Notes: a model not told the origin generated them from the letters alone. DNA of 64,000 nt from Cupriavidus sp. P-10 (GCF_003402535.2 NZ_AP025170.1:2046001-2110000); one strand, 5' to 3'. Positions 42,442 to 52,794 are shown, counted from the stretch's first letter. Program-made: numbers and translations.

Positions 42442-44028
42442 TCAGACTTCTTCGTACAGCGGCAGCGTCAGGAACTCGGCGAAATCCTCCGAGGTCGACA
42501 TCTGCTCGAAGATCTCGGCAGCGCGGTCATAGGTCTTGGTGTCGCCACCAACCAGTTCCTTTACCTTGGCCAGTTCTTCCGGAATCAGCTTGCGCACCAG
42601 CTCGGCCGTGACCTTGGTGCCGTCTTCCAGCTTGCCCTTCGGCGAACGGATCCACTGCCACACCTGCGAGCGCGAGATCTCGGCGGTGGCGGCGTCTTCC
42701 ATCAGGTTGTGGATCGGCACGCAGCCGTTGCCATCCAGCCAGGCGCCCAGGTAGTGGATGCCGACGTTGATGTTCATGCGCAGGCCGTGCTCGGTGATCG
42801 GCGTTTCCGGCTTGAAGTCGAGCAGGTCGGCGCCCTTCACTTGCACGTCCGGACGTTGCTTCTCGAACTGGTTCGGCTTGTCGCCCAGCACCGCGACGAA
42901 TTCCTTCATCGCCGGCTCGACCAGGCCCGGGTGCGCCACCCAGCCGCCGTCGTAGCCGTCGGTGGCATCGCGGCGCTTGTCGCTGATGATGCCTTCCATG
43001 GCGATGGCGTTCTTCTCCGGATCGTTCTTGATCGGGATCAGCGCGCTCATGCCGCCGATGGCGGGGGCGCCGCGGGAGTGGCAGGTCTTGAGCAGCAGCA
43101 GCGCGTAGGCGCGCATGAACGGCGCGGTCATGGTGACCTTGGCGCGGTCGGCCAGGCAGAAGTCCTTGTCGTTCTTGAACTTCTTGATGCACGAGAAGAT
43201 GTAGTCCCAGCGGCCGGCGTTCAGGCCGGCGCTGTGCTCGCGCAGCTCATACAGGATCTCTTCCATCTCGAACGCGGCGAGGATGGTCTCGATCAGCACG
43301 GTGGCCTTGATGGTGCCTTGCGGCAGGCCGACTTCCTTCTGCGCCATCACGAAGATGTCGTTCCACAGGCGCGCTTCCAGATGGCTTTCCATCTTGGGCA
43401 GGTAGAAGAACGGGCCGGCGCCGCGGGCGATCTGCTCTTTCGCGTTGTGGAACAGGAACAGCGCGAAGTCGAAGATGCCGCCCGAGACGCGCTTGCCGTC
43501 GATGGTGACGTGCTTTTCGTCCAGGTGCCAGCCGCGCGGACGCACCTGCAGCGTGGCGATCTTGTCGTTCAGCTTGTATTGCTTGCCCTTCGACTCCAGG
43601 GTCAGCGTGCGGCGCACGGCGGCCTTCAGGTTGACCTGGCCCTGCAGCTGGTTGTGCCAGTTGGGGGTGTTGGAGTCCTCGAAGTCGGTCATGTAGCTGT
43701 CAGCGCCCGAGTTGAAGGCGTTGATCACCATCTTGGCTTCGACCGGGCCGGTGATTTCCACGCGGCGCAGTTCCAGTGCCTTGGGCACCGGGGCAACCTT
43801 CCAGTCGCCTTCGCGGATGTTCTTGGTTTCCGGCAGGAAATCGGGGACTTCGCCGGCGTCCAGGCGCTTGGCGCGCTCGACGCGCGCGGCCAGCAGCTCC
43901 TGACGGCGCGGCTCGAAGGCGCGGTGCAGCTTGTCTACCAGGGCCAGGGCTTCCGGCGTGAGGATATCTTCGTAGGCCGGCAGGATTTCGCCGGTAATCT
44001 TCATGCCCGCGGGCAGCGTGATAGCCAT
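42442..44028 (-). CDS. aceB: Malate synthase A
   Basis: The 528-residue enzyme condenses glyoxylate and acetyl-CoA to malate, the second glyoxylate-shunt step. The length is that of form A. LQVRPRGWHLDEKH carries the conserved arginine, IETILAAFEMEEILYELREH the metal-binding acidic residue and CVPIHNLMEDAATAEISRSQ the catalytic aspartate near the C-terminus. I chose ATG 44028, with AGGAG 7 bp upstream, over an earlier in-frame ATG. It is separated from aceA by about 4.4 kb of unrelated genes and ends at its own terminator. The dehalogenase gene lies 49 bp upstream on the same strand. Confidence 0.96.
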   Translation of the reverse strand: MAITLPAGMKITGEILPAYEDILTPEALALVDKLHRAFEPRRQELLAARVERAKRLDAGEVPDFLPETKNIREGDWKVAPVPKALELRRVEITGPVEAKMVINAFNSGADSYMTDFEDSNTPNWHNQLQGQVNLKAAVRRTLTLESKGKQYKLNDKIATLQVRPRGWHLDEKHVTIDGKRVSGGIFDFALFLFHNAKEQIARGAGPFFYLPKMESHLEARLWNDIFVMAQKEVGLPQGTIKATVLIETILAAFEMEEILYELREHSAGLNAGRWDYIFSCIKKFKNDKDFCLADRAKVTMTAPFMRAYALLLLKTCHSRGAPAIGGMSALIPIKNDPEKNAIAMEGIISDKRRDATDGYDGGWVAHPGLVEPAMKEFVAVLGDKPNQFEKQRPDVQVKGADLLDFKPETPITEHGLRMNINVGIHYLGAWLDGNGCVPIHNLMEDAATAEISRSQVWQWIRSPKGKLEDGTKVTAELVRKLIPEELAKVKELVGGDTKTYDRAAEIFEQMSTSEDFAEFLTLPLYEEV

Positions 44029-44077
44029 CAGTGTTCTCCTGTAAACGATAGCGATAGCTTGGTTATTGGGACGCCTG

Positions 44078-44779
44078 CTACACGGCCACGCCATGGGCGC
44101 GGACGAATTCGAGCAGGTCGTTCATGTCGTGCCCGGTGCCGGAGGGGGCTACGTCGAGCCGCTCCGCCGGGTGGCCGGCACGGTTGATCCAGAAGGTGGT
44201 GTAGCCAAACCAGGTGGCGCCGCAGGCGTCCCAGCCGTTGGACGAGACGAACAGCATCTCCTGCGCGTCCAGCCCGAAGGCCAGCGGCCCCAATGCATAG
44301 GCAGCCGGCGCGGTCTTGTACTGGCGCACCGCGTCGACCGACAGCACATGGTCGAACAGGCCGTTCATGCCGGCGCTCTTGACCGAGATGTCGAGCATCT
44401 CGGCATTGCCGTTGGACAGGATGCCCAGCGGCAGCCCCGCCTTGCGCAGGCGCTTGAGCGCGCCCAGGTTTTCCGGGAAGGCCGACAGGCAGGCGTATTC
44501 CTTGAGCAGCTGGGCTTCGGTGGCCTCGTCCAGCGGCAGGCCCAGGCGCTCGGCGGCGTATCGCAGCGCGTCCACGGTGATGGCCCAGAACGGCTTGTAG
44601 TGCGCGCCGTCGTGCCCGGCCATGGTGCGGATGCGCGTGTAGTCGATCTGGCGGTCGCGCCACAGCAGCGCCAACGCCTCGCCGCGGCCCGGGAACAATT
44701 GTTCCGCGCGCGCGGTGACGGAATACACGTCGAACAGCGTGCCGTAGGCATCGAAGACGACTGCGCGGATCTTGTTCAT
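44078..44779 (-). CDS. Haloacid dehalogenase, type II (L-2-haloacid)
   Basis: The 233-residue HAD enzyme has the nucleophile Asp10 in VVFDAYGTLFDVYS, the arginine in WRDRQIDYTRIRTM, the serine-asparagine pair in GILSNGNAEML, the lysine in VRQYKTAPAAY and FVSSNGWDACGATWFGY, the set seen in L-2-haloacid dehalogenases. It would replace the halogen of short 2-haloacids with hydroxyl; with haloacetate the product is glycolate. Phosphatase activity on some other substrate is possible. It lies upstream of aceB on the same strand and divergent from the LysR gene at 45063. Confidence 0.88.
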   Translation of the reverse strand: MNKIRAVVFDAYGTLFDVYSVTARAEQLFPGRGEALALLWRDRQIDYTRIRTMAGHDGAHYKPFWAITVDALRYAAERLGLPLDEATEAQLLKEYACLSAFPENLGALKRLRKAGLPLGILSNGNAEMLDISVKSAGMNGLFDHVLSVDAVRQYKTAPAAYALGPLAFGLDAQEMLFVSSNGWDACGATWFGYTTFWINRAGHPAERLDVAPSGTGHDMNDLLEFVRAHGVAV

Positions 44780-45062
44780 GGGGCGCTGGCAACCTGTATC
44801 TAGCAACGTGTGCCGGTGTCGGACCACAACTGCGTGGCCGTGTACACCGATGAATGCATCGCATTGTAGGGAGACGCTGCACTGCGGCAAAGGTGCCCCG
44901 GGTCACTTGATCTTTTACTTTTAGACCACTAATCTTGGCTGACTAAAACGATACTCCGCACTAAATCCTCGCGCATTGGACGCCAAGCAGCACGCCACCA
45001 CGCATCGGGCGTGACCGCGCCGGCACAAAACGCGCGGGCTGGGCGTTACTCGGCGAACATTT

Positions 45063-46013
45063 GTGGACCATTTCAAACAGTTGGAGACTTTTGTATCCGT
45101 CGCGTCGCGCGGCAGCCTGTCGGCGGCAGCAGCGGCGGAGGGCGTGGCGCCGGCCATCATCGGGCGCCGCATCGATGCGCTGGAAGAGCGGCTGGGCGTG
45201 AAGTTACTGGTACGCACCACGCGCAAGATCAGCCTGACCTTCGAAGGCTCGGCCTTCCTGGAGGATTGCCAGCGCATCCTGAACGACCTGCACAACGCCG
45301 AGGCCAGCGTCTCGGCCGGCGGCGTCAAGGCCAGCGGCCACCTGCGCGTGACTGCGCCGGCCGGCTATGGCCGCAAGCACGTGGCGCCGCTGGTGCCGCT
45401 GTTCACTGAATCGCACCCGGACGTATCGATCACGCTCGACCTGTCCGATCGCGTGGTCGACCTGGTCAACGAAGGCTTCGACTGCGCGATCCGGCTGGGC
45501 GACCTGCCCGACTCCAGCCTGGTCTCGATCCGGCTGGCCGAGACCCGGCGCGTGGTGGTGGCCTCGCCTGACTACCTGGCCCGCGCCGGCCGCCCCAACA
45601 CGCCGGAAGACCTGCAGCGGCACAACTGCCTGGCTTTCGGCGCCAGCGCCAACGTACAGCGCGGCTGGGTATTCACGGAAGACGGCCGCTCGGTGACGGT
45701 CAAGGTCGGCGGCACCATGGAATGCACCGACGGCGCGGTGCTGCATGAGTGGTGCCTGCAGGGCCACGGACTGGCGTGGCGCTCGTGGTGGGAGGTCGGC
45801 AACGAAATCGCCAGCGGCCGGCTGGTCACGGTGCTGGACGACTTCCAGGCGCCGCCGATCGGCATCCATGCGGTGTTCCCGCAGCGCAAGCACCTGCCGC
45901 TGCGGGTGCGGCTGTTTATCGACCACCTGAAGAACACCTACGGCAACCCGGCCTACTGGCGCCGGGCGGAGCAGGCTGCCGCCATGCCGGTGGCAGCGGC
46001 GCTGGCGGACTGA
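45063..46013 (+). CDS. LysR-family transcriptional regulator
   Basis: The 316-residue protein starts at a GTG (DHFKQLETFVSVASRG follows). The helix-turn-helix is at residues 17-36 (SLSAAAAAEGVAPAIIGRRI), and the effector domain follows from about 88 (ASGHLRVTAPAGYGRKHVAP). It is of the CrgA/DmlR-like type. It is divergent from the dehalogenase-aceB pair across a 283-bp gap with AT-rich segments around 44900-44960, where LysR sites would be expected. Regulation of that pair is plausible but inferred from position only. Confidence 0.87.
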   Translation: MDHFKQLETFVSVASRGSLSAAAAAEGVAPAIIGRRIDALEERLGVKLLVRTTRKISLTFEGSAFLEDCQRILNDLHNAEASVSAGGVKASGHLRVTAPAGYGRKHVAPLVPLFTESHPDVSITLDLSDRVVDLVNEGFDCAIRLGDLPDSSLVSIRLAETRRVVVASPDYLARAGRPNTPEDLQRHNCLAFGASANVQRGWVFTEDGRSVTVKVGGTMECTDGAVLHEWCLQGHGLAWRSWWEVGNEIASGRLVTVLDDFQAPPIGIHAVFPQRKHLPLRVRLFIDHLKNTYGNPAYWRRAEQAAAMPVAAALAD

Positions 46014-46188
46014 CAGCCAGCGCAAGGGCTCCGGCTGGGACGGTTTTGTTGCAATTGATTTTGCACAATGCCGTACTCGGCACACTGACTACAATGGATT
46101 CAGACAGGCGCTTTCCACCGCCCCGGCATCGCCCCACCGGCGCAGGGCGGCCGCCCTGCCCCTTCCCTAGTCAGCAAAGGAGCCCCGC

Positions 46189-46623
46189 ATGTTCCAACAT
46201 ATCCTGCTACCCACCGACGGCTCGGAACTCTCCAAGAAGGCCATCAACGGCGGGCTGGAACTCGCCAAGGCCATCGGCGCGCGCGTCACGGCCTATGTCT
46301 GCCTGGAGGAGTATCCCTACACCCCGTTCAGCGAAATCGTGGTCGAGGCGCCGCAGGCCTTCAAGGACCGCATCGAGAACCAGGCCAAGCTCTACCTGAA
46401 GGAAATCGAGAACCTGGCGACCGCGGCCGGCGTCACCTTCGACGCCGACATGTCGACCTTCGCCGTGCCCTACCTCGGCATCATCGACGCCGCCGAGCGC
46501 CATGGGTGCGACGTGATCTTCATGGCGTCGCATGGCCGGCGCGGGCTGTCCGGCCTGCTGCTCGGCAGCGAAACGCAGAAGGTGCTGACGCATACCGATA
46601 TCCCGGTCATCGTGTATCGCTGA
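46189..46623 (+). CDS. Universal stress protein, UspA family
   Basis: The 144-residue protein is a close paralogue of the one at 40265: both begin FxHILLxTDGSELSK, contain LEEYPY or MEEYPY near residue 40 and share the nucleotide-binding block VIFMASHGRRGLSGLLLGSE. AAAGGAG lies 7 bp before the ATG. It is a monocistronic gene ending at a strong hairpin. Usp proteins bind ATP or AMP and support survival under starvation or oxidative stress; a specific role cannot be told. Confidence 0.92.
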   Translation: MFQHILLPTDGSELSKKAINGGLELAKAIGARVTAYVCLEEYPYTPFSEIVVEAPQAFKDRIENQAKLYLKEIENLATAAGVTFDADMSTFAVPYLGIIDAAERHGCDVIFMASHGRRGLSGLLLGSETQKVLTHTDIPVIVYR

Positions 46624-46650
46624 CCCCCGGCCTGCTTCGGCAGAAAGCAC

Positions 46651-46683
46651 AACGCCCGCACCGGGCTGTCCGGTGCGGGCGTT
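46651..46683. terminator. Strong hairpin between convergent genes
   Basis: A 14-bp perfect stem (AACGCCCGCACCGG and its complement) with loop GCTGT lies between the stress-protein gene and the convergent M48 protease gene. No long U-tract follows on either strand, only GTTGT, so it is a probable bidirectional terminator. Confidence 0.75.
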
Positions 46684-46704
46684 GTCATGGGTGCGCCCGG
46701 TAGC

Positions 46705-47466
46705 TTACGAAGCCTTGCGAATCCGCTCCTCCATATGCCTGGCGCGGTCATCCGACCCCGGGTGCGACGAGAACATGCCCGACTTGCCGCCATCGAGCTT
46801 GGCCAGCTTCTGGAACGCCGTCACCAGGCCGCGCGTGTTGGCCTTGTTTTTGGTCAGCAGGTCGAACGAGTAGTCATCGGCCGCGCTTTCCTGCGACTGC
46901 GAGAACTGCGCGTTGATCAGCTTCTCGCCCAGCTCGCCCAGTTGCGACGACGACAGCGCGGCAACCGCGTTGTTGCCTGCCGCCGCGGCCGCGCCACGCG
47001 CGGCCGTCGCCGTGTAGGCGACCTGCATGGCCTTCCGGGTGTGGCCCAGCGCCACATGACCCAGCTCGTGGCCCAGCACGCCACGCACTTCATCGTCGGT
47101 CATCATGTCCATCAGGCCGCTGTAGACACGCACGCAGCCGTTGGCCATGGCCCAGGCGTTGACGTCCTTGGTCATGTACACCTTGGCGTTGACGTTGGGC
47201 ACGTTGCTGCCATTCAGGCCGCTCATGATCTTGGCCAGGCGCTTGCCGTACGTGGTATTAGCGCCGGCGATCTTGTTGGTCTTGTCCGACTCGGCGCAGG
47301 CCTGGTCGGACAGGCTCTTGACGTCCGCGTCGCTCAGTGTCGCGGCCTTGGCCAGCGAGGAGCCGGCGGACACCATGCCGTCGATATTGGTGGGCATGCC
47401 GCCGGAGCAGCCGGCCAGCAGTGCGGCCACGACGGCGCAGGTAGCGAGAGAGCGTGATGCTTTCAT
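46705..47466 (-). CDS. M48-family metalloprotease, lipoprotein
   Basis: The 253-residue protein has a lipobox LLAGC with the acylated Cys20. The zinc site HELGHVALGH at about residues 135-144 and the downstream glutamate in SQSQESAADDYSFDLL form the M48 catalytic set, and SSHPGSDDRARHMEERI is the conserved C-terminal motif. It is closest to the LoiP/YggG periplasmic proteases, which are outer-membrane anchored and take part in envelope quality control. It is divergent from the small lipoprotein gene at 47750. Confidence 0.9.
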   Translation of the reverse strand: MKASRSLATCAVVAALLAGCSGGMPTNIDGMVSAGSSLAKAATLSDADVKSLSDQACAESDKTNKIAGANTTYGKRLAKIMSGLNGSNVPNVNAKVYMTKDVNAWAMANGCVRVYSGLMDMMTDDEVRGVLGHELGHVALGHTRKAMQVAYTATAARGAAAAAGNNAVAALSSSQLGELGEKLINAQFSQSQESAADDYSFDLLTKNKANTRGLVTAFQKLAKLDGGKSGMFSSHPGSDDRARHMEERIRKAS

Positions 47467-47548
47467 GATGTTGTTCTTGGGAGTGGCTCGGAAGGTGCCG
47501 ACAATGGCCGGGGCACTTTATGGCATCCACTTGCCGCCTGCATCACCC

Positions 47549-47588
47549 AAATGCAATAAATCGTCAGATATGACAATTTATTGCATTT
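47549..47588. promoter_or_regulatory. 40-bp near-perfect inverted repeat in a divergent promoter region
   Basis: AAATGCAATAAAT at 47549-47561 and ATTTATTGCATTT at 47576-47588 are perfect 13-bp inverted arms. Inside them GTCA and TGAC also pair, so 18 of 20 positions are symmetric around 47568/47569. The element is strongly AT-rich. It lies between the divergent M48 protease and lipoprotein genes, where a terminator makes little sense, so an operator is the best guess. Confidence 0.7.
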
Positions 47589-47749
47589 CGCACTTCCGGC
47601 ATGCCCGGACCCTCCGCAGCGCATCCGGTGGCTTCGCATGGAATCTTCGCCAATGTCGCCTAATCTTGTGGCAGGGCGATCAGCGAGTGGAAATTCGCAC
47701 AAAGTCGCAACGCGTACATGTTCGGCCGGGGCTGAAGGAAGGTGTCATC

Positions 47750-48088
47750 ATGATGCGACTTTCACTACTAGCCAGCGGCGGCATCCTGGCGCTTTCGGCA
47801 TGCACGACCCCGGCCGGAACAGGCGCCTTTACGGTCATGACGCCGGCCAGCTTCGATCGCACCTTCACCGCGGCAGCAGGGGCAATGCAGGACCAGGGAC
47901 TGGCGATCAGCGTCGCGGACCCGGTTAGTGGCGTAGTGGTCGGCAGCCTGGAAAGCAGCACGGTGATGGCCGGTGTGGATCAGATGGCAGACGGCCACGT
48001 GCAGGTGTCGTTCGACAGCATGGGTGCAAGCGACCCAGCGTTGATGGCGCGCATTTCGCGCAGCTACAACCGCCGCATGGGGCGTTAA
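47750..48088 (+). CDS. Small lipoprotein of unknown function
   Basis: The 112-residue protein has a lipobox at the end of its signal (GGILALSAC; acylated Cys18). The mature part, about 95 residues, has VMTPASFDRTFTAAAGAMQD, LAISVADPVSGVVVGSLES and a C-terminal ARISRSYNRRMGR, a mixed alpha/beta composition without cysteines. It resembles small envelope lipoproteins whose function is not known to me. GAAGGAAGG lies about 8 bp upstream; an adjacent second ATG (47753) could also be used. It is divergent from the M48 protease gene. Confidence 0.75.
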   Translation: MMRLSLLASGGILALSACTTPAGTGAFTVMTPASFDRTFTAAAGAMQDQGLAISVADPVSGVVVGSLESSTVMAGVDQMADGHVQVSFDSMGASDPALMARISRSYNRRMGR

Positions 48089-48193
48089 ACGCATGGGGCA
48101 GCACCTCTGTTTAGAGGGATGCAAGACCCGGGCGCGTGTACGACCATGGTTATGGGCGGTTTCGTCGACTCGCCCACTCTTCAAGCCCTTCAT

Positions 48194-48232
48194 GCCCTCG
48201 CCCACCCCTGGCCGAGGGCTTTTCTCTTTTTG
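48194..48232 (+). terminator. Intrinsic terminator of the small lipoprotein gene
   Basis: GCCCTCG at 48194-48200 pairs with CGAGGGC at 48213-48219 and is followed on the plus strand by TTTTCTCTTTTT. It lies about 105 bp after the lipoprotein stop. Confidence 0.75.
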
Positions 48233-48291
48233 TACGTCAACATCTCTGCCCGGAGCCGATCAAGGTGAGCATCGCATTGGAAACAAAAAAG

Positions 48292-48319
48292 CGCGCCGTC
48301 CCTGAGAGAGAACGGCGCG
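48292..48319 (-). terminator. Intrinsic terminator of aceA
   Basis: CGCGCCGT at 48292-48299 pairs with ACGGCGCG at 48312-48319. Read on the minus strand the stem is followed by TTTTTTGTTT, as expected for the end of aceA (stop at 48399). Together with the preceding element it accounts for the gap 48089-48398, which holds no gene. Confidence 0.85.
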
Positions 48320-48398
48320 TCGCCTAAATTGAGGAGCGTGATGGTCTCACGCCCCCCGTTCCGCCGGACCCACTAGCCGGCGGAGGTGACCAGGAGAG

Positions 48399-49694
<1,296 letters not shown>

Positions 49695-49829
49695 GGTCAC
49701 TCTCCTGAAGCTGCTTGGGGATGGCTGAGAATCTCTTGATTACCTGCCTTGGGGCGCCGCCATGCAGGGGCGTTGTTTGCGTCTCAAGTCATCTGTCTTA
49801 TATAAGAGTTTAGGGAATGCTCCCGCGTC

Positions 49830-49997
49830 GCAACAACCCTTAACTGAAGTTGTTGCTTAGTTTTTTTCTTCAATTAATTCAACGACTTGCAAAATTTATT
49901 TCACGATACGGGACATAATCTTTCATCATGAGAAATGGAGTTGTGCTCCGCAAACCATGCATTTCTGCGGACCGCAACGACTTTCCACATCGTGAAA
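49830..49997. promoter_or_regulatory. aceA upstream control region with two inverted repeats
   Basis: The 330 bp upstream of aceA are AT-rich and hold no supported gene. GCAACAAC (49830-49837) and GTTGTTGC (49849-49856) form an inverted repeat with 11-bp spacing about 140 bp upstream of the start. TTTCACGAT (49899-49907) and ATCGTGAAA (49989-49997) form a second pair about 90 bp apart. A TATATAAG stretch near 49800 could belong to the promoter. The regulator is unknown. Confidence 0.45.
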
Positions 49998-50028
49998 AAT
50001 TGAAGGAAAAGTCATGCGGGCAAAGAAA

Positions 50029-50051
50029 AACGGCGCCGCAGGGGCGCCGTT
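50029..50051 (-). terminator. Intrinsic terminator of the GGCT/RraA/ThDP gene set
   Basis: AACGGCGCC and its complement form a 9-bp stem with a 5-base loop; on the minus strand it is followed by TTTTCTTTG. It lies 29 bp past the stop of the GGCT-like gene. Confidence 0.85.
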
Positions 50052-50079
50052 GATCGGCTGTCATTGACCGGTACTGCTT

Positions 50080-50496
50080 TCAGGCTCCGGCAAGGTCGCG
50101 CGCGCGGCGATAGGCCACCCAGTCACCGCTGCCAATGTGCGGCAACGTGGCCACGGCGGCTTCCGCCACCGGATACAGCAGGCAGGCGACAGGCTTGCCA
50201 TCCTGCTGCACCGCGCATTCCTCGCGCACGAACAGCGTAGCCTGCCCCGGATAGACCTCTTCGATCTCGTCCAGCACCGGCAGCAGCGCATCGGGGATGT
50301 CATAGATATCCCCGACAACCGGCCCGGCCGTCGCATCCAGCACCAGGCCAGGATAGGTCCCGAAGTCATAGAGCCGGCCCGCCAACGTGGCCGTGCCCAG
50401 CAACGTGGGCGCCGTGATGCCGTGCCGCTGCGCGGCCGCATTCAGGTCGTTGACCTCGCCGGCGCGCAGCGTGCCGTAGACAAAGACGCGCGGCAT
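50080..50496 (-). CDS. Gamma-glutamylcyclotransferase-like (AIG2/GGCT fold) protein
   Basis: The 138-residue protein begins RVFVYGTLRAGEVNDLNAAA, where YGTLR is the substrate-binding loop of the GGCT fold, followed by LYDFGTYPGLVLDATAGPVV and a glutamate in LDEIEEVYPG that occupies the catalytic position. Members act on gamma-glutamyl amines or peptides to release 5-oxoproline; many are uncharacterised. It starts 2 bp after the RraA-like gene, so the two are surely co-transcribed. Confidence 0.85.
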   Translation of the reverse strand: MPRVFVYGTLRAGEVNDLNAAAQRHGITAPTLLGTATLAGRLYDFGTYPGLVLDATAGPVVGDIYDIPDALLPVLDEIEEVYPGQATLFVREECAVQQDGKPVACLLYPVAEAAVATLPHIGSGDWVAYRRARDLAGA

Positions 50497-50498
50497 GC

Positions 50499-50999
50499 TC
50501 AGCCCTCCAGCTTGTCGTCCGAGACCAGCACGCCGTCGGCATCGACGTAGATCCAGTTGCCCGGACGCACGACCGCGCCAGGCATCTGCACCGTGACTTC
50601 GCTTTCACCGACATTGCGCTTCTGGCTCTTCTGCGGATGCGCGGCAAGCGCGCGGATGCCGATGTCGCACACATCCAGCTCGGCGCTGTCGCGCACGCAA
50701 CCGTTGACGACGATGCCGGCCCACCCGTTCTTCTCGGCCAGCAGGCCGAGGTTGCCGCCGACCAGCGCGCAACGCAGCGAGCCGCCACCGTCGATCACCA
50801 GGACCCGGCCTTGGCCCGGCGCTTCCAGCACGGTGCGCACGAGTGAATTGTCTTCGAACACCTTCAGCGTCGCGGCCGGGCCGGCAAAGGCGCCCTGCTT
50901 GCCCCAGGCGCGGAACACCGGCGCCATTACGCGCAGGGTGCCGGCGGCGAGACGGTCTTCATGGGCGTCGCACAGGTCGGTGGTGACAGGCTTCATCAA
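50499..50999 (-). CDS. RraA-like protein (RNase E inhibitor or HMG/oxaloacetate aldolase family)
   Basis: The 166-residue protein has the RraA fold: [20 protein letters not shown] and [20 protein letters not shown] carry the residues that bind Mg and oxo acid in the aldolases (GGN.G and RD). RraA of E. coli inhibits RNase E, whereas close relatives in Pseudomonas are 4-hydroxy-4-methyl-2-oxoglutarate aldolases. The intact RD motif makes the aldolase reaction possible here. An adjacent second ATG (50996) could be the start. It sits between the ThDP enzyme and GGCT-like genes. Confidence 0.88.
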   Translation of the reverse strand: MMKPVTTDLCDAHEDRLAAGTLRVMAPVFRAWGKQGAFAGPAATLKVFEDNSLVRTVLEAPGQGRVLVIDGGGSLRCALVGGNLGLLAEKNGWAGIVVNGCVRDSAELDVCDIGIRALAAHPQKSQKRNVGESEVTVQMPGAVVRPGNWIYVDADGVLVSDDKLEG

Positions 51000-51045
51000 T
51001 GGTCTCCTGATGGATGGTAAGAATCCGTGGCGGCCCGCACCGCGC

Positions 51046-52794
51046 TCAGTTCGGCCGGCTGGCCAGCGCCTGCGCGCGGATCGCGCTGAGCGTGGTGCGC
51101 GGCGTGATCACGTCGGGATCGACGCGGATCTCGATCAGCGTCGACACCGGCGCCTCCAGCGCGGCGCGCAGCGCGGGGGCGAAGGCCTCGGTCTTGGTCA
51201 CGGTTTCGCCGCGCGCACCATAGGCGCGCGCCAGCGCGGCAAAGTCTGGGTTGTGCAGCTCGGTGCCCGATACGCGGGTCGGGTATTCGCGTTCCTGGTG
51301 CATCCGGATAGTGCCGTACATGCCGTTATTGACGACGATGAACACCACCGGCGCCTGGTACTGCATGGCGGTAGCAAGTTCCTGGCCATTCATCAGGAAG
51401 CAGCCGTCGCCGGCCAGCGCCACCACGGTGCGCTGCGGGAAGGCGATCTTGGCGCCGACCGCGGCGGGCACGCCGTAGCCCATCGCGCCGCTGGTCGGCG
51501 CCAGCTGGCCGCGGCCGCCGTTGCGGAACGGGCGGTAGTGGAAATAGCGATGCAGCCAGCTGGCGTAGTTGCCGGCGCCGTTGGTGACCACCGCATCGTC
51601 CGGCAGCATCTGGTCGAGCGTGCGGATGACCTCGGCCATGTCGACGCCCTGCCCTGTAAATGCCGGTGGCTGCAGGTAACGCTCGTAGTCCGCGTGGGCC
51701 GCTTCGGTCCAGGCCTGCCAGCGCGGCACGGCGGCAGGCTGCAGCGCTGCCAGCCGCGCCGCGATGGCCGGCATCGAAGCGTGGATCATCAGGTCGGCCT
51801 GGTAGACGCTGCCCAGTTCCTCGGCACCGGCATGCACGTGCACCAGCGTTTGCGCGGGCCGCGGCGCGGCGATCAGCGCGTAGCCGCCGGTGGTCATCTC
51901 GCCCAGGCGCGGGCCGATCGCCAGCACCAGGTCGGATTGCCGGATACGCTCGGCCAGCGCCGGGTTGATGCCAATGCCGACATCGCCGGCATAGTTGGGA
52001 TGGCGGTTGTCGAACAGGTCCTGCCCGCGGAAGGCGCAGCCGACCGGCAGCGCAAAGCGTTCGGCGAAGGCCTGCAGGTCGGCGCAGGCCTGCGGCGTCC
52101 AGCCGCTGCCGCCGGCCAGCACGAAGGGCCGCTCGGCGGCTTCGAGCATTTGCGCAAGGCGCGCCATCTCCGGGTCGCCCGGCCAGCTCAGCACGCGCTC
52201 GTAGCCGCGCAACTGCGGCACCGAGGCGGTCTGCGCCAGCATGTCCTCCGGCAGCGCCAGCACCACCGGGCCCGGCCGGCCCGAGGTAGCGGTCTGGTAG
52301 GCGCGCGCGATGTATTCCGGGATGCGCTCGACCCGGTCGATCTGCGCCACCCACTTGGCCATCTGGCCGAACATGCGGCGGTAGTCGATTTCCTGAAAGG
52401 CTTCGCGGTCCATGAAATCGGTGCCGACCTGGCCGATGAACAGGATCATCGGCGTCGAGTCCTGGAACGCCGTATGCACGCCGATGCTGGCATTGGTGGC
52501 GCCGGGGCCGCGCGTACAGAAGGCCAGCCCGGGGCGGCCGGTCAGCTTGCCGTAGGCTTCGGCCATGACCGCGGCGCCGCCTTCCTGGCGGCAGACGATA
52601 AAGCGCAACTGGTCGCGGCGGTGATGGAAGCCGTCGAGCACCGCCAGGTAGCTTTCGCCCGGCACGCCGAAGGCAAGCTCGGCGCCATGCGCCAGCAGCG
52701 CGTCAACGAGAATATGGCCGCCCAACATCGGCACCTCGCTGGCTTTGTGCGAATCGGGAGTGTCAGGGTTCGAATGGCCCGGCGTGGCAGTCAT
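51046..52794 (-). CDS. Thiamine diphosphate-dependent enzyme, acetolactate synthase-like
   Basis: From ATG 52794 (GAGGA 7 bp upstream) the protein has 582 residues and three domains: Pyr domain ([20 protein letters not shown], then [20 protein letters not shown] with the catalytic glutamate), central domain (about 220-340) and PP domain ([20 protein letters not shown], then [15 protein letters not shown] binding ThDP-Mg). It resembles acetolactate synthase large subunits, but no small regulatory subunit is adjacent. Decarboxylases or carboligases such as glyoxylate carboligase or benzoylformate decarboxylase belong to the same family. The substrate is therefore open. Confidence 0.85.
   Translation of the reverse strand: MTATPGHSNPDTPDSHKASEVPMLGGHILVDALLAHGAELAFGVPGESYLAVLDGFHHRRDQLRFIVCRQEGGAAVMAEAYGKLTGRPGLAFCTRGPGATNASIGVHTAFQDSTPMILFIGQVGTDFMDREAFQEIDYRRMFGQMAKWVAQIDRVERIPEYIARAYQTATSGRPGPVVLALPEDMLAQTASVPQLRGYERVLSWPGDPEMARLAQMLEAAERPFVLAGGSGWTPQACADLQAFAERFALPVGCAFRGQDLFDNRHPNYAGDVGIGINPALAERIRQSDLVLAIGPRLGEMTTGGYALIAAPRPAQTLVHVHAGAEELGSVYQADLMIHASMPAIAARLAALQPAAVPRWQAWTEAAHADYERYLQPPAFTGQGVDMAEVIRTLDQMLPDDAVVTNGAGNYASWLHRYFHYRPFRNGGRGQLAPTSGAMGYGVPAAVGAKIAFPQRTVVALAGDGCFLMNGQELATAMQYQAPVVFIVVNNGMYGTIRMHQEREYPTRVSGTELHNPDFAALARAYGARGETVTKTEAFAPALRAALEAPVSTLIEIRVDPDVITPRTTLSAIRAQALASRPN

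Noticed and set aside
42709..44187. 492-residue open frame on the plus strand
   Set aside because: Antisense shadow of malate synthase with no recognisable domain.
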